DNA of 64,000 bases from Hyalangium versicolor (GCF_020103695.1 NZ_JAHXBF010000010.1:248001-312000); one strand, 5' to 3'. Shown: positions 10,127-19,501, counted from the stretch's first letter. Notes: generated by a model not told the origin, from the letters alone. Translations and numbers: made by a program.

Positions 10127-11305
10127 CTAGCGCAGCTTCAGGGACAGCAGCGCCACGCCGCCACAGAGGATGGCGACGATCCAGAAGCGGACGATGATCT
10201 TCGGCTCGGCAAGCCCCTTGAGCTCGAAGTGGTGATGGACAGGGGCCATCTTGAAGACGCGCTTGCCCGTCGTCTTGAAGGAGATGACCTGGATCATCAC
10301 GCTGAGAATCTCGGCGAAGAAGACCCCGTGGATGATGGCGGAGACGACTTCGTTCTTGGACAGCACCGCCAGCCCGCCCAGCGCGCCGCCCAGCGCCAGC
10401 GAGCCCACGTCGCCCATGAACACGGACGCCGGGTAGGTGTTGAACCAGAGGAAGGCGATGCCCGCGCCCACGATGCTGGCGCAGAACACGGACAGCTCCG
10501 CGCCGCCCGGCACCTGGAGGATGCCCAGGTACTGGTAGAGCGGAGTGGCCACGGTGCGCGTCACCCCGTTCACCGTCGCCGAGTCCGCGATGTTCAGCGT
10601 GGTGCCCGCCACGTAGCAGAGGATGGCGAACGTGGTGGCCGCGACGATGGTGGGGACGATGGCCAGACCATCCAGGCCGTCCGTGAGGTTCACCGCGTTG
10701 GAGGTGCCCACGACGACGATCCAGCCGAAGAACACGTAGAACCAGCCCAGGTCAGGGCTGAACCAGTGCGACGGAATGAACGGCAGCGTCAGCTTGGAGC
10801 TGATGAGCAGCGTGGGCCCGAACGAGCCATCCGCCTTCGTCCACGTGCACATGAGCCCGAAGATGGCGACCAGATAGAAGAAGGTCTGCAGCACCATCTT
10901 CTTGCGCCCGGCCAGCCCCTTGGAGTTGCGCTTGGACAGCTTGAGCCAGTCATCCAGGAACCCGATGAAGCCATAGCCGAAGGTGAGCAGCAGCATCACC
11001 CACACCGCGCGGCTCTTGAGGTCAGCGAACAGCAGCGTGGCCGCGCCGATGCACAGGAGGATGAGCTGGCCGCCCATGGTGGGCGTGCCCTTCTTCTTCT
11101 GGTGGGAGTCTGGCGTGTCCTCGCGGACGTTGCTCTGGCCGTGCTGCTTCAGCCGCAGCCGGGCGATGAGCTTGGGGCCGACGAGCATCCCCAACAGCAG
11201 CGCGAACACCCCCGCCGCGATGATGCGGAACGTGGGGTAGCGCAGGAAGTTGAGGAACCGGCCTGCTCCCGTGTCCTTGAGCCACTCGTAAAGCAGGAAC
11301 AGCAC
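10127..11305 (-). CDS. mraY: Phospho-MurNAc-pentapeptide transferase
   Basis: 392 residues from a GTG at 11305 whose first base is the last base of the murF stop (TAGTG). MraY transfers phospho-MurNAc-pentapeptide to undecaprenyl phosphate, giving lipid I. It has about ten membrane helices, and the aspartate-rich motif FLDDWLKLSKRNSKGL, the NLTDGLDGLA loop, GDVGSLALGG and the HHHFELKG loop are all present. The open frame extends upstream to 11782, but that is antiframe murF sequence. The upstream stop/start overlap supports the GTG. Confidence 0.96.
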   Translation of the reverse strand: MLFLLYEWLKDTGAGRFLNFLRYPTFRIIAAGVFALLLGMLVGPKLIARLRLKQHGQSNVREDTPDSHQKKKGTPTMGGQLILLCIGAATLLFADLKSRAVWVMLLLTFGYGFIGFLDDWLKLSKRNSKGLAGRKKMVLQTFFYLVAIFGLMCTWTKADGSFGPTLLISSKLTLPFIPSHWFSPDLGWFYVFFGWIVVVGTSNAVNLTDGLDGLAIVPTIVAATTFAILCYVAGTTLNIADSATVNGVTRTVATPLYQYLGILQVPGGAELSVFCASIVGAGIAFLWFNTYPASVFMGDVGSLALGGALGGLAVLSKNEVVSAIIHGVFFAEILSVMIQVISFKTTGKRVFKMAPVHHHFELKGLAEPKIIVRFWIVAILCGGVALLSLKLR

Positions 11306-12708
11306 TAGTGCGCACCTCCGGGTGCCGCGGCGCCCGTGAGGGCCGCCACCACCCGTTCCAGCCGCATGCCGCGGCTGCCCTTCACCAGGACCACGTCTCC
11401 CGCCTTCAGCCGAGGCTTCAGCCAGGCCACCAGCGGGTCCACCTCGGAGAAGTGGGCCGTGGAATCCCCCAGGCTCGAAGCGGCCTTGAAGCCCTTCTCC
11501 GAGCGCGGGCCGAAGAAGGCCACCACCTGCGCCTTGCCCACCACGCGCGAGCCGAGGGCCTGGTGCTCCTCCATCTCGCCGGGGCCCAGCTCCAGCATGT
11601 CTCCCAGCACCGCCACTGCGCGCCCGCCCGAGGGCACCAGCGTGCGCAGCGTATCCAACGCCGCGTCCATGGAAGCCGGGTTGGCGTTGTAGCAGTCGTC
11701 GATCACCGTGATGCCGCCGAGCCCGTCCACCACGTTGAGGCGCCGCGCGTACGGCCGCGCCGACTCCAGGCCCCGCGTGCACTCCTCGGGCGAGTAGCCC
11801 AGCGCGAGCCCCACCGCGAAGGCGCCCGTGGCGTTCAGCGCGTTGTGCTCGCCGATGAAGTGCAGCCGCACGGGCCAGTCCTTGCCCTGGTAGCGCACCG
11901 TGGCCTCGAGCCCCTCGCGCCCCAGCGTCTTCACCTGGGCCAGCCGCACGTCCGCGGCCTCCGCCCGGCCAAACGTCAGCTTGCGCGCCTTGCCTCGCGC
12001 CGCCTGCGCGGGGATGAGCGCGTCGTCCAGGTTCACCACCGCCACGGACTCGGCGCCCATCTCGCGGAACAGCTCGCCCTCGGCCTCCGCCACGCCCTCG
12101 ATGCTGCCCAGGCCCTCGAGGTGCTCGGGCTGCACCACGGTGATGATCCCCGCGTCCGGCTGGACGATGCGCGCCAGGCGGGTGATCTCTCCCGGGTGGT
12201 TCATCCCCACCTCGATGACGGCCGCCACGTGCTCCGGCTCCAGACGGAACAACGTGAGCGGCACGCCGATCTCGTTGTTGAGGTTGCCCTCCGTCTTCAG
12301 CGCCGGGCCGCGCGTGGCGAGGATGGCACCCACCATCTCCTTGGTGGTCGTCTTCCCGTTGGAACCGCCCACCGCCGCCACGGGAATGCGGAAGCGCTTT
12401 CGGTGGAACCGGGCCAGCGCGCCCAGCGCCTCCAGCGTGTCGTTCACCGCGTAGAGCGGAAAACTCCCGGGCAGCGGAGGCAGGGTCCGGTCATCCCGGA
12501 CCACCGCCGCCGCCGCGCCACCCGCCCGAGCTTGAGCCAGGAAGGTGTGCGCGTCGAAGCGCTCGCCCTGGAGCGCCACGAAGAGACAGCCCGGCTTCAG
12601 TGCCCGGGTGTCGGTGCAGACGTCCGTGTACGTCGCCGGAGCGAACCCGGTGCGCCGCTGCGCTCCAGTCGCCTTAGCCACCTCTTCGTCGGTGAATCGA
12701 GCGGCCAT
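11305..12708 (-). CDS. murF: UDP-MurNAc-tripeptide--D-Ala-D-Ala ligase
   Basis: 467 residues. MurF adds the D-Ala-D-Ala dipeptide made by Ddl (same operon) to the UDP-MurNAc-tripeptide. Landmarks: DTRALKPGCLFVAL in the N-terminal domain, P-loop GGSNGKTTTKEMVG, NLNNEIGVPLTL, IEVGMNHPGEI, and DDCYNANPASM at the start of the C-terminal domain. It begins 24 bases after murE and ends overlapping mraY by one base. Confidence 0.96.
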   Translation of the reverse strand: MAARFTDEEVAKATGAQRRTGFAPATYTDVCTDTRALKPGCLFVALQGERFDAHTFLAQARAGGAAAAVVRDDRTLPPLPGSFPLYAVNDTLEALGALARFHRKRFRIPVAAVGGSNGKTTTKEMVGAILATRGPALKTEGNLNNEIGVPLTLFRLEPEHVAAVIEVGMNHPGEITRLARIVQPDAGIITVVQPEHLEGLGSIEGVAEAEGELFREMGAESVAVVNLDDALIPAQAARGKARKLTFGRAEAADVRLAQVKTLGREGLEATVRYQGKDWPVRLHFIGEHNALNATGAFAVGLALGYSPEECTRGLESARPYARRLNVVDGLGGITVIDDCYNANPASMDAALDTLRTLVPSGGRAVAVLGDMLELGPGEMEEHQALGSRVVGKAQVVAFFGPRSEKGFKAASSLGDSTAHFSEVDPLVAWLKPRLKAGDVVLVKGSRGMRLERVVAALTGAAAPGGAH

Positions 12709-12732
12709 GGGGGCTCCGGGTTCGCGGCGGAC

Positions 12733-14256
12733 TCAGCCTTGCGGACGGCTCGCGAGCGCCTTGGTGGACGCCTCGCGATCATCGAACGCCTTCTTCTCGC
12801 CGCCGATGATCTGGTACGCCTCGTGGCCCTTGCCAGCGACGAGCACCACGTCATCCGCCTGCGCCAGGCCGATGGCCGTCTCGATGGCGGCGCGGCGATC
12901 CGCGTCCACCAGGTAGCCCTTCTCGCCGCTCTTGGCCTTGCCGGCCGAGATGCGCCGCAGCCCGCCCTTCTCGAGGCCCGGCGTCACCTGGGAGATGATC
13001 TCGTCCGGATCCTCCGTGCGCGGGTTGTCGCTGGTGACGACGACCAGGTCCGCGCCCTCGGCGGCCGCGGTGCCCATCAGCGGGCGCTTGCCCTTGTCGC
13101 GGTCCCCGCCGCAGCCGAACACGACGATGACGCGGCCCTTGGCCAGCGTGCGCGTGGCCTCCAGCGCGCGCTTGAGCGCGTCGTCCGTGTGCGCGTAATC
13201 CACGAGCACCGCGGGCGCCGGCCCCGGCATGTAGTTCTCCACGCGCTCCATGCGGCCCGGCACCTTCGTCATGCGCTCGATGCCCGTCTGCACGTCGCGG
13301 CGAGCCATGCCCGCGCCCAGCGCCACACCGGCCGCCGCCAGGATGTTCTCCAGGTTGTGGGGCCCGAGCAGGCGGCTCTTCACGGGGATGTCGCCCGCGG
13401 GCGTCTTCAGCGTGGCCTTGATGCCCTGCAGCGAGTACGAGACGTCCGTGGCGGAGATCTCCCCGTTGCCCAGGCGGCTGAACTTCCACGCCATGCGCTT
13501 CTGGCCGCGCAGCTCGTTGTAGATGCGCGAGGCGTACGTGTCGTCCCCGTTCACCACGGCGACGCCGGTGGGCGACAGATGCTCACCGAACAGCTTCCGC
13601 TTGGCCTGGAAGTAGTCCTCGATGTCCTTGTGGTAGTCGAGGTGGTCGCGGCTCAGGTTGGTGAAGGCGGCGGCCTTGAACGTCAGCCCGTGCACGCGCT
13701 CCTGCACCAGGGCGTGGCTGGAGACCTCCATGACCACCGTCTCCACGCCCGAATCCACCATCTCCTTGAGGATGCGGTGCAACTCCAGCGCATCCGGAGT
13801 GGTGTTCGGCAGCTCCACCGTGCGGCCGGCGACCTTGTAGCCCAGCGTGCCGATGACACCCGTGGAGGAGTACGCCGCGGTGCTCATCGCCTCCAGCAGA
13901 TAGGTGGTGGTCGTCTTGCCATTGGTCCCGGTGACACCGAGCAGCGTGAGCTGCTGGGCGGGCCGCCCATAGAAATTGGCGGCAATGAGAGCCAGCGCCT
14001 TGCGAGCGCTGCTTACCTTGAAGAACGGCACCTGCGAGGAGCCCACAGGCTTCTCGGAGACGACCGCCACAGCCCCGCGAGACACCGCCTCGCCAATGTA
14101 CTGGGCTCCGTCTTCCTTCGTCCCGGGCACGGCCACAAAGAGGTCCCCCGCCTTGACCCGGCGCGAGTCCTGCGTCACCCCCGTCACATCGACCGAGGAC
14201 CGACCCCCCGAAATCTGCTCGGCTCCACACCCTGCGAGGACATCCGTCAGCTTCAT
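12733..14256 (-). CDS. murE: UDP-MurNAc-L-Ala-D-Glu--meso-diaminopimelate ligase
   Basis: 507 residues from the ATG at 14256, which has AAGGGG upstream; a TTG at 14307 overlapping the ftsI stop is possible but would add an unconserved leader. MurE adds the third stem-peptide residue. P-loop GVTGTNGKTTTTYLLEAM, the MEVSSHAL segment and LSRDHLDYH are present. The specificity motif is DNPR (in TSDNPRTEDP), which marks meso-diaminopimelate rather than lysine as the added residue, as expected for a Gram-negative wall. A 47-base gap separates it from ftsI. Confidence 0.96.
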   Translation of the reverse strand: MKLTDVLAGCGAEQISGGRSSVDVTGVTQDSRRVKAGDLFVAVPGTKEDGAQYIGEAVSRGAVAVVSEKPVGSSQVPFFKVSSARKALALIAANFYGRPAQQLTLLGVTGTNGKTTTTYLLEAMSTAAYSSTGVIGTLGYKVAGRTVELPNTTPDALELHRILKEMVDSGVETVVMEVSSHALVQERVHGLTFKAAAFTNLSRDHLDYHKDIEDYFQAKRKLFGEHLSPTGVAVVNGDDTYASRIYNELRGQKRMAWKFSRLGNGEISATDVSYSLQGIKATLKTPAGDIPVKSRLLGPHNLENILAAAGVALGAGMARRDVQTGIERMTKVPGRMERVENYMPGPAPAVLVDYAHTDDALKRALEATRTLAKGRVIVVFGCGGDRDKGKRPLMGTAAAEGADLVVVTSDNPRTEDPDEIISQVTPGLEKGGLRRISAGKAKSGEKGYLVDADRRAAIETAIGLAQADDVVLVAGKGHEAYQIIGGEKKAFDDREASTKALASRPQG

Positions 14257-14303
14257 CTTTTCCCCTTCAGCACTGCAATCGCGGGGCCTGGACTGGTGCG
14301 GCT

Positions 14304-16325
14304 TCAAGGCCGCGTCGCCAGCTCCAGCGTCACCCGTGCCCCCTTATCCACCAGCGCGCCGGCGGCGGGGCTCTGCGATACCACGCGTCCACTGCCCAAC
14401 AGTTGTGGCTCCAGCGCCGCGGCGAGCAGTTTCACCACGGCCTCGCGCCCGACCTGCCCCTGCACGTCCGGAACACGGACCGAACCCTCCCCTGCCTCCT
14501 GCTGCTCGGCGACAACGGGCCGGGCGGCGGAAGGCTTGGGAGTCAGAGGGGTTTTTGCCGCCACCGGGGGCGCGACCGGTGCTACCGCCACCTCGGGCGC
14601 AAGGGCGCGCGAAGGTGGCACGGCCAGATGGGCCATGGCGGCGGTAGCGATTTCCTTGAAGGCGGGGGCAGCCACAAGTCCCCCGTACACGTCCGTCTTG
14701 GGCTCGTCCACCACTACCAGTATGACGGCGCGCGGATTGTCGGCCGGTACCACGCCGACGAAGGAGGCGATCCGCTTGTCTGAGTACCCGCGTGCAACCG
14801 GATCCGCCTTCTGTGCGGTGCCTGTCTTTCCGGCCACACGGTATTCCTCCATGGCGGCCTTGGGAGCAGTGCCTTCCTTGGTGACCACGCTCTCGAGCAT
14901 GCCGACGACCTGGCGAGCGACCTTGGATGACACAACGCGGCGAACCTCGGTGGGGCGGTTCTCCAGGAGGACGACGCCGTCCGGATCCACCACCTTGGAG
15001 ATGAGATAGGGGCGCATGAGGACGCCGTCATTGGCCAGGGCGCCGTAGCCGGCGGCGACCTGCACGGCGGTGGCCGTCATGCCCTGGCCGAAGGCCTGGG
15101 TGGCCAGGGTGACTTCGGCCTTGGGGAAGGGAATGACGCCCTTGCCCTCGCCGGGCAGCGACAGGCCGGTGCGCTCGGCGAAACCGAACGCGTGGTAGTA
15201 GGACACCAGCTTCTCGCGCCCCAGCACCTGGGCCACCTTGGCCGAGCAGATGTTGGAGGAGAGCTGGAGGATGCCCTTGGCGGCCAGCCAGCCGTGCGGG
15301 TGGGTGTCGTTGATGGTGTAGCGGCCGATCGTCCACGCGCCGTTCTCGCAGAAGAAGACGTCCTCCGGCTTGATGGCCTTCTCCTCGAGCGCCGCGGCCA
15401 CCACGAAGGACTTCATCGTCGAGCCCGGCTCGAAGGTGTCCAGCGCCGCGCGGTTGCGCAAGGTGTCGTGCTGCAGCGACTCGGGCGTGTTGGGGTTGAA
15501 GCCCGGCGCGTTGGCCAGGGCGAGCAGCTCGCCCGTCTTCGGGTCCAGCACCACCACCGTGCCGGCCACGGCCTTGGACTCCTCCACGGCGCGGTAGAGC
15601 GCCTTCTCCGCCACGTACTGGAGGTGGCGATCCAGCGTCAGGGTGACGGCGGCGCCCTCGCGCTCGATGGGATCCAGCGTGCCCTGGACCAACAGCTTGC
15701 GGCCCTTGGCGTCGCGGAAGCCGGACAGGCGCGAGTTCTGCCCCGACAGCTCGTCATCGAAGGCGAGCTCCAGTCCCTCCAGGCCGCGCCTGTCCGTGCC
15801 CACCACGCCCACCACCTGCGCCGCCAGCTCGCGCTGCGGATAGAAGCGCTTGGGTTCCTTGGTGAAGCCCAACCCGGGCAGCCCCAGCGCCTTCACCGCC
15901 TCCACATCCTGAGGCTTCGCCTGGCGCTTCACCCACGCGAAGCGCTTGGCCCGCTGCAGGCGGTTCTGCAAGTCATCGGACTCCTCGGCATTGAGCTTCA
16001 GCGCCTTGGCCAGCGAGCGAGCGCCCTTCTTCAGCTCCGGGATCATGGAGGGATCGACCCAGATGGAGTCCACCTCCACGCTCTGCGCCAGCGGGGTGCC
16101 GCGCCGATCGAAGATGTCTCCGCGCCGCGCGGGGATCTCGATCTGCCGGACGTACTGATCCTGGGCGAGCCCGCGCAGCTTGTCCTGCTCGTAGACCTGG
16201 AGATAGACGGCGCGGCCAAACACGAGCGACAGCAGGCTCAAGAAGAGCCCCGCGAGCAGCATCACCCGAAGCCGCAGCCACCGGGTATTGCTCTCGGGAA
16301 CGCGCGAAGCCTTGAGGTCCCTCAC
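14304..16325 (-). CDS. ftsI: Septal peptidoglycan transpeptidase FtsI (PBP3 class) with a PASTA domain
   Basis: 673 residues from a GTG overlapping the ftsL stop (GTGA). One N-terminal membrane helix (about residues 19-43) precedes the PBP dimerisation domain (PARRGDIFDRRG) and the transpeptidase domain with all three motifs: S302-T-M-K305, S356-S-N358 and K500-T-G-T. After an alanine/proline linker rich in valine (about 560-607) comes one PASTA-like domain (VRVPDVQGQVGREAVVKLL through VTLELATRP). It cross-links septal peptidoglycan together with FtsW from the same operon. The PASTA tail is absent from E. coli FtsI and makes the protein about 85 residues longer. Confidence 0.95.
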   Translation of the reverse strand: MRDLKASRVPESNTRWLRLRVMLLAGLFLSLLSLVFGRAVYLQVYEQDKLRGLAQDQYVRQIEIPARRGDIFDRRGTPLAQSVEVDSIWVDPSMIPELKKGARSLAKALKLNAEESDDLQNRLQRAKRFAWVKRQAKPQDVEAVKALGLPGLGFTKEPKRFYPQRELAAQVVGVVGTDRRGLEGLELAFDDELSGQNSRLSGFRDAKGRKLLVQGTLDPIEREGAAVTLTLDRHLQYVAEKALYRAVEESKAVAGTVVVLDPKTGELLALANAPGFNPNTPESLQHDTLRNRAALDTFEPGSTMKSFVVAAALEEKAIKPEDVFFCENGAWTIGRYTINDTHPHGWLAAKGILQLSSNICSAKVAQVLGREKLVSYYHAFGFAERTGLSLPGEGKGVIPFPKAEVTLATQAFGQGMTATAVQVAAGYGALANDGVLMRPYLISKVVDPDGVVLLENRPTEVRRVVSSKVARQVVGMLESVVTKEGTAPKAAMEEYRVAGKTGTAQKADPVARGYSDKRIASFVGVVPADNPRAVILVVVDEPKTDVYGGLVAAPAFKEIATAAMAHLAVPPSRALAPEVAVAPVAPPVAAKTPLTPKPSAARPVVAEQQEAGEGSVRVPDVQGQVGREAVVKLLAAALEPQLLGSGRVVSQSPAAGALVDKGARVTLELATRP

Positions 16326-16717
16326 CGGGCGCTCTCCCGCTCGGCGACGCGCACGCCCGCGGGAGTCCGGGCCGCGGCCTTGCCATTGCGGCGCACGCCG
16401 GGCAGCTCCGGCTGCAGCGCCACCACCGCCGAGCCTGGAGGCATCATCATGCCCAGCTGCTCACGGGCCAGCTTCTCCAGCCGCGCCGGGGCCCTGAGCG
16501 TGGCCAGCTCCAACTTGAGCCGATCGTTCTCGCGCGTGAGGGTGCGGCCCTCGGCCTCGGCCTTGGAGAGCCGGTAGCCCATATCCACCACGAACACGCG
16601 GCTGGTGACGTGAAGGAGGCCCACCGCCACGAACAGGGCCGACAGCAGCACCGCGGGCAGCAGGTGCAGCAGCACTCGGCCCACCGACACTCCATTGCGC
16701 GAATTGACCGGGTTCAT
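16322..16717 (-). CDS. ftsL: Cell division protein FtsL
   Basis: 131 residues from an ATG overlapping the rsmH stop (ATGA). It is a small bitopic protein: a short cytoplasmic head, one membrane helix (about residues 13-36, [20 protein letters not shown]) and a heptad-rich periplasmic region (about 40-85) typical of the FtsL/FtsB coiled coil. A basic proline-containing tail follows. FtsL is poorly conserved, so the call rests on size, topology, coiled coil and the fixed place between rsmH and ftsI. Confidence 0.88.
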   Translation of the reverse strand: MNPVNSRNGVSVGRVLLHLLPAVLLSALFVAVGLLHVTSRVFVVDMGYRLSKAEAEGRTLTRENDRLKLELATLRAPARLEKLAREQLGMMMPPGSAVVALQPELPGVRRNGKAAARTPAGVRVAERESAR

Positions 16718-17625
16718 CGGATCTTCTCCACCACGCGCAGGTGCGCGCTGCGAGAGCGGGGGTTGGCCTCCACCTCTTCCTCCGAGGCGGAGACAGCCTT
16801 CTTCGTGAGCAGGGCGAAATTGCCCGGGCCGCCACAGACGCAGACCGGCAGGCCCGGCGGGCAGCGGCACTGGCCCACCAGCGCGCGGAACGCCTCCTTC
16901 ACCTTGCGGTCCTCGAGCGAGTGGAACGAGATGACGGCCGCTCGCCCACCGACTTTGAGCAACTGGGGCAGCGCGGAGAGCAGCGAGTCCAGGGCCTCCA
17001 GCTCGCCGTTGACAGCCATGCGCAGGGCCTGGAACGTCTTCGTCGCCACGTGGATCTTCTTCGGCCACGCCTTGCGAGGCACCGCGCGCTTCACCACCTC
17101 GGCGGCCTCCAGCGTGCGCGTGGGCAGGGCGCGCTTGAGCTCGCGGGCGATGGGCCGCGAGAAGGACTCCTCGCCCAGCTCATAGATGATGCGGGCCAGC
17201 TCGCGCTCGTCCTCCTCGGCAATCAGCTCCGCGGCGGTGCGGCCCTCGGCGCCCATGCGCATGTCCAGCGGCCCATCCTTCATGAAGGAGAAGCCACGCT
17301 CGGCCACGTCGAGCTGCGGAGAGGACACGCCCAGATCCACCAACACCCCATCCACCGGGAGCACGTCCACCGCCACCCGGGGCAGCTCGCCGAAGTTGCC
17401 GGCGCGTGCCTGGAAGCGCGGCTCGAACCGGGAACCCAGCCGCGCGGTGGCCGCCTCGAGCGCCACGGGATCGCGGTCCACGCCCACCACGGTCGCCCCC
17501 CGAGCCAGGAGCGCCTCCGTGTGGCCACCACCGCCCAGTGTGCCGTCGACGATCACCTTGCCTGCTCCGGGTTGCAGCAGCTCCACCGTCTCTTCCAGGA
17601 GGACGGTCTGATGGCTGAAGGCCAA
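16714..17625 (-). CDS. rsmH: 16S rRNA m4C1402 methyltransferase
   Basis: 303 residues. RsmH (MraW) N4-methylates C1402 of 16S rRNA using S-adenosylmethionine. The start of the conserved region is [15 protein letters not shown], and the SAM-binding segment is [29 protein letters not shown] and [13 protein letters not shown] are further landmarks. No ATG or GTG fits the conserved N-terminus. A TTG at 17625 directly before it, with AGGG upstream, is the best start. Extending further would run through the STAS gene. The call as RsmH is firm; the start is inferred. Confidence 0.94.
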   Translation of the reverse strand: MAFSHQTVLLEETVELLQPGAGKVIVDGTLGGGGHTEALLARGATVVGVDRDPVALEAATARLGSRFEPRFQARAGNFGELPRVAVDVLPVDGVLVDLGVSSPQLDVAERGFSFMKDGPLDMRMGAEGRTAAELIAEEDERELARIIYELGEESFSRPIARELKRALPTRTLEAAEVVKRAVPRKAWPKKIHVATKTFQALRMAVNGELEALDSLLSALPQLLKVGGRAAVISFHSLEDRKVKEAFRALVGQCRCPPGLPVCVCGGPGNFALLTKKAVSASEEEVEANPRSRSAHLRVVEKIR

Positions 17626-17639
17626 AGCGAGCCCTGGCG

Positions 17640-18023
17640 CTAGACGAAGGGAGCCCGCATGAGGGCGAACGCCGCCCGGGCATCGTTCATATGCGGGTAC
17701 ACCTCGAACCGATCGTGTGCCCCCGCGGCCCGGAAGATGGCGGAGATATAAGGAGACAGGCCGGACAGCTTGATGTCCCCACCGGCGCGGCGGAACGCCT
17801 CGCTGCGCGCCATCAGCGGCCGAACACCGCGGTAGTCCAGGTGCCCCACCTCGGAGAAGTCCACCACCATCTGGCGCATGCCCCGCTGCAGCCGCTGCGT
17901 GAGCTCCTCGCACACCCGCGCCAGATCCTGCTCGCCCAGCTCCCCCTCGAGCATGAGCGTCTCCACCCGGTCGCCACTGGCGACCGCCGTGAATGCCCGC
18001 CTCGCCTCCGATACCTGATTCAT
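17640..18023 (-). CDS. STAS-domain protein (anti-sigma factor antagonist type)
   Basis: 127 residues from an ATG with AGGGAGA upstream. The sequence fits a single STAS domain: a beta-strand start ([19 protein letters not shown]), a central [20 protein letters not shown] corresponding to the loop that carries the phosphorylated Ser/Thr in SpoIIAA-like antagonists, and an alternating alpha/beta end. In SpoIIAA the motif is D-S-S; here the equivalent position is LDYRG, without an obvious serine, so phosphoregulation may be lost. It sits between mraZ and rsmH with 14-50 base gaps, in the place where a dcw operon normally has nothing. Role unknown; it may link division-gene expression to a regulatory partner. 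Confidence 0.8.
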   Translation of the reverse strand: MNQVSEARRAFTAVASGDRVETLMLEGELGEQDLARVCEELTQRLQRGMRQMVVDFSEVGHLDYRGVRPLMARSEAFRRAGGDIKLSGLSPYISAIFRAAGAHDRFEVYPHMNDARAAFALMRAPFV

Positions 18024-18073
18024 ACATCTCCCTACAATCTTGGGTGTGTTTCCGGAATCCGTCGAGAAACTGG

Positions 18074-18523
18074 CTACTGCCGCAGCTCTGAGAGCACGCG
18101 GGCGACATCCGCCGAGTCGGCCGCGGCCCGGGCGTCTTCCTGGGCCTTGGCCCAACCGGCGCGGCTCCACAGTTCGATGACCTTCACCATCCCCACCCAC
18201 ACCACTTCCTTCTCCAGCCCCGCGTGCGCGCGCAGCGCGGGGGGCACCAGGACGCGGCCCATCTTGTCCAGCGGGCACTCCTGGGCACTGGCCACGTAGA
18301 GCCGCATCAACGTCTTCACCCCTGGCTCCATGGGGTTGCGCTTGCCCAGCGCCGTCTCGAGCGCCTCCCACTCGCGCACCGGGTACGCGTGGAGGCACGG
18401 ATCAAGCGCGGTAGTGAGGATGAGGCGCTCGTCATACGCGCCCGCCAGCGTCTCCCGCAGCCTCGCAGGGAGGCTGGTCCGCCCCTTCGCGTCGATCTGG
18501 TGCTCATAGACGCCACGGAACAC
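18074..18523 (-). CDS. mraZ: Transcriptional regulator MraZ
   Basis: 149 residues from a GTG with GAGGGGAAG upstream. MraZ is a ring-forming AbrB/SpoVT-type DNA-binding protein that represses its own dcw promoter. Two tandem half-domains are visible: [17 protein letters not shown] near the N-terminus and [15 protein letters not shown] in the second half, each with the DxxGR core. It is the first gene of the operon, and its expected operator lies just upstream (18575-18604). Confidence 0.95.
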   Translation of the reverse strand: MFRGVYEHQIDAKGRTSLPARLRETLAGAYDERLILTTALDPCLHAYPVREWEALETALGKRNPMEPGVKTLMRLYVASAQECPLDKMGRVLVPPALRAHAGLEKEVVWVGMVKVIELWSRAGWAKAQEDARAAADSADVARVLSELRQ

Positions 18524-18574
18524 GTGGAGCGCTTCCCCTCAGGAGCGTGCCACCGCCCCACCACGGCACGGGAT

Positions 18575-18604
18575 TTCCCGCCACTCCTTCCCACTCCTTG
18601 CCAC
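18575..18604 (-). promoter_or_regulatory. MraZ boxes (three direct repeats)
   Basis: Read on the minus strand: GTGGCAAGGA, GTGGGAAGGA and GTGGCGGGAA, three repeats spaced exactly 10 bases. MraZ is known to bind GTGGG-type repeats with 10-base spacing in front of mraZ. The repeats lie between the predicted -10 box and the mraZ start, where bound MraZ would block transcription. Confidence 0.85.
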
Positions 18605-18614
18605 CGCGGCGCGG

Positions 18615-18643
18615 AAAATACGCGCGGCTTCCCACCGGGTCAA
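18615..18643 (-). promoter_or_regulatory. dcw operon promoter, sigma-70 type
   Basis: On the minus strand TTGACC (18643-18638) and TATTTT (18620-18615) are separated by exactly 17 bases. Transcription would begin near 18608, directly in front of the MraZ boxes, about 85 bases before mraZ. The remaining part of the 316-base gap 18524-18839 (about 18650-18830) holds the promoter region of the divergent lipoprotein gene; I see no gene in it. Confidence 0.75.
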
Positions 18644-18839
18644 GAAATGCAACAGGCATGGATCGGCCCTGCCTGGCGGCCTGGGGCGCGCATCTAAGGG
18701 GGAGTGCGCATTGCTCGCCCGTTCAGGGCTCTGCTAAGTCCGCGAGGCCTTCCCCATGGGGGGAAGCCGCTCGTCCTCGCCGGGAGGACGGGCCGCATGG
18801 GAGGGCGCCTGGCGCCCGTCCCTTTTGGAGGCTCAGCAC

Positions 18840-19472
18840 ATGTTCCGCTTTGTTCGTTCCTCGCTCCTCGCTGCCGCGACCACCGCTCTCGTTGCCTGTG
18901 GAGGCGGCGACGGCGCCAAGCTCGGTGGTGGCAAGGAGGGCGCCGCCAAGGCCCTGTTCTCGGCCAGCCAGCCCGCGGGCATGGGAGGCCAGAAGAACGG
19001 CCAGTCCCTGATGCGGCAGATGGCCGCCGGCGCCGCCACGGGCGCCCTGGAGTTCAGCGTCGACTGCGCCAAGGGCGGCTCGGTCACGCTCAAGCTGGAC
19101 CTGACGACCACGGGCAACCAGGCCGGCTCGTTCAAGTACGACACCGAGTACAAGGACTGCACCCAGGACGGCGTCAACAGCTTCGACGGCAAGCTCACGC
19201 TGGAGTACAGCATCGAGGCCTCGCAGACCTCGGTCGATCTGGCCATGCGCCTGAAGGGGAAGCTCGAGATCAGCGGCGACATCGACGACTACCTCGACGC
19301 CGACATCACCGAGACCTTCTCCGCCACGGACACCGGCGCCACCTCGGGCACCGTGCGCCTCACGCTCGATGGCACCATCAAGACGTCCCAGGGCAGCTAC
19401 ACCTACGCCAACGAGTCGCTCTCCATCACCCTGGATGGCGGCCTCCCGGCGGACGACAGCGGCAAGTCGTGA
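18840..19472 (+). CDS. Hypothetical lipoprotein
   Basis: 210 residues from an ATG with TTTTGGAGG upstream. A lipoprotein signal peptide with lipobox LVAC (cysteine about residue 19) is followed by a glycine-rich linker (GGGDGAKLGGGKEG) and a beta-rich, Asp/Thr/Ser-rich domain that probably forms a small sandwich. I do not recognise a family. The gene is divergent from the dcw operon and is followed by a strong terminator, so it is probably a single transcription unit. Confidence 0.8.
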   Translation: MFRFVRSSLLAAATTALVACGGGDGAKLGGGKEGAAKALFSASQPAGMGGQKNGQSLMRQMAAGAATGALEFSVDCAKGGSVTLKLDLTTTGNQAGSFKYDTEYKDCTQDGVNSFDGKLTLEYSIEASQTSVDLAMRLKGKLEISGDIDDYLDADITETFSATDTGATSGTVRLTLDGTIKTSQGSYTYANESLSITLDGGLPADDSGKS

Positions 19473-19501
19473 TCACCCTGGCGTAACGGGTGAAACATGG
19501 A

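Noticed and set aside
14257-14307. TTG start for murE overlapping the ftsI stop
   Set aside because: ATG 14256 has AAGGGG upstream and matches the conserved N-terminus; the extra 17 residues are unconserved.
11308-15009. 1233-codon open frame on the plus strand
   Set aside because: It is antisense to murF, murE and part of ftsI; the translation is Arg/His/Ala/Gly-rich with no domain, a common artefact of high GC.
17626-18108. Longer rsmH frame reaching into the STAS gene
   Set aside because: The upstream residues are out-of-frame STAS sequence; the conserved region begins at the TTG used.
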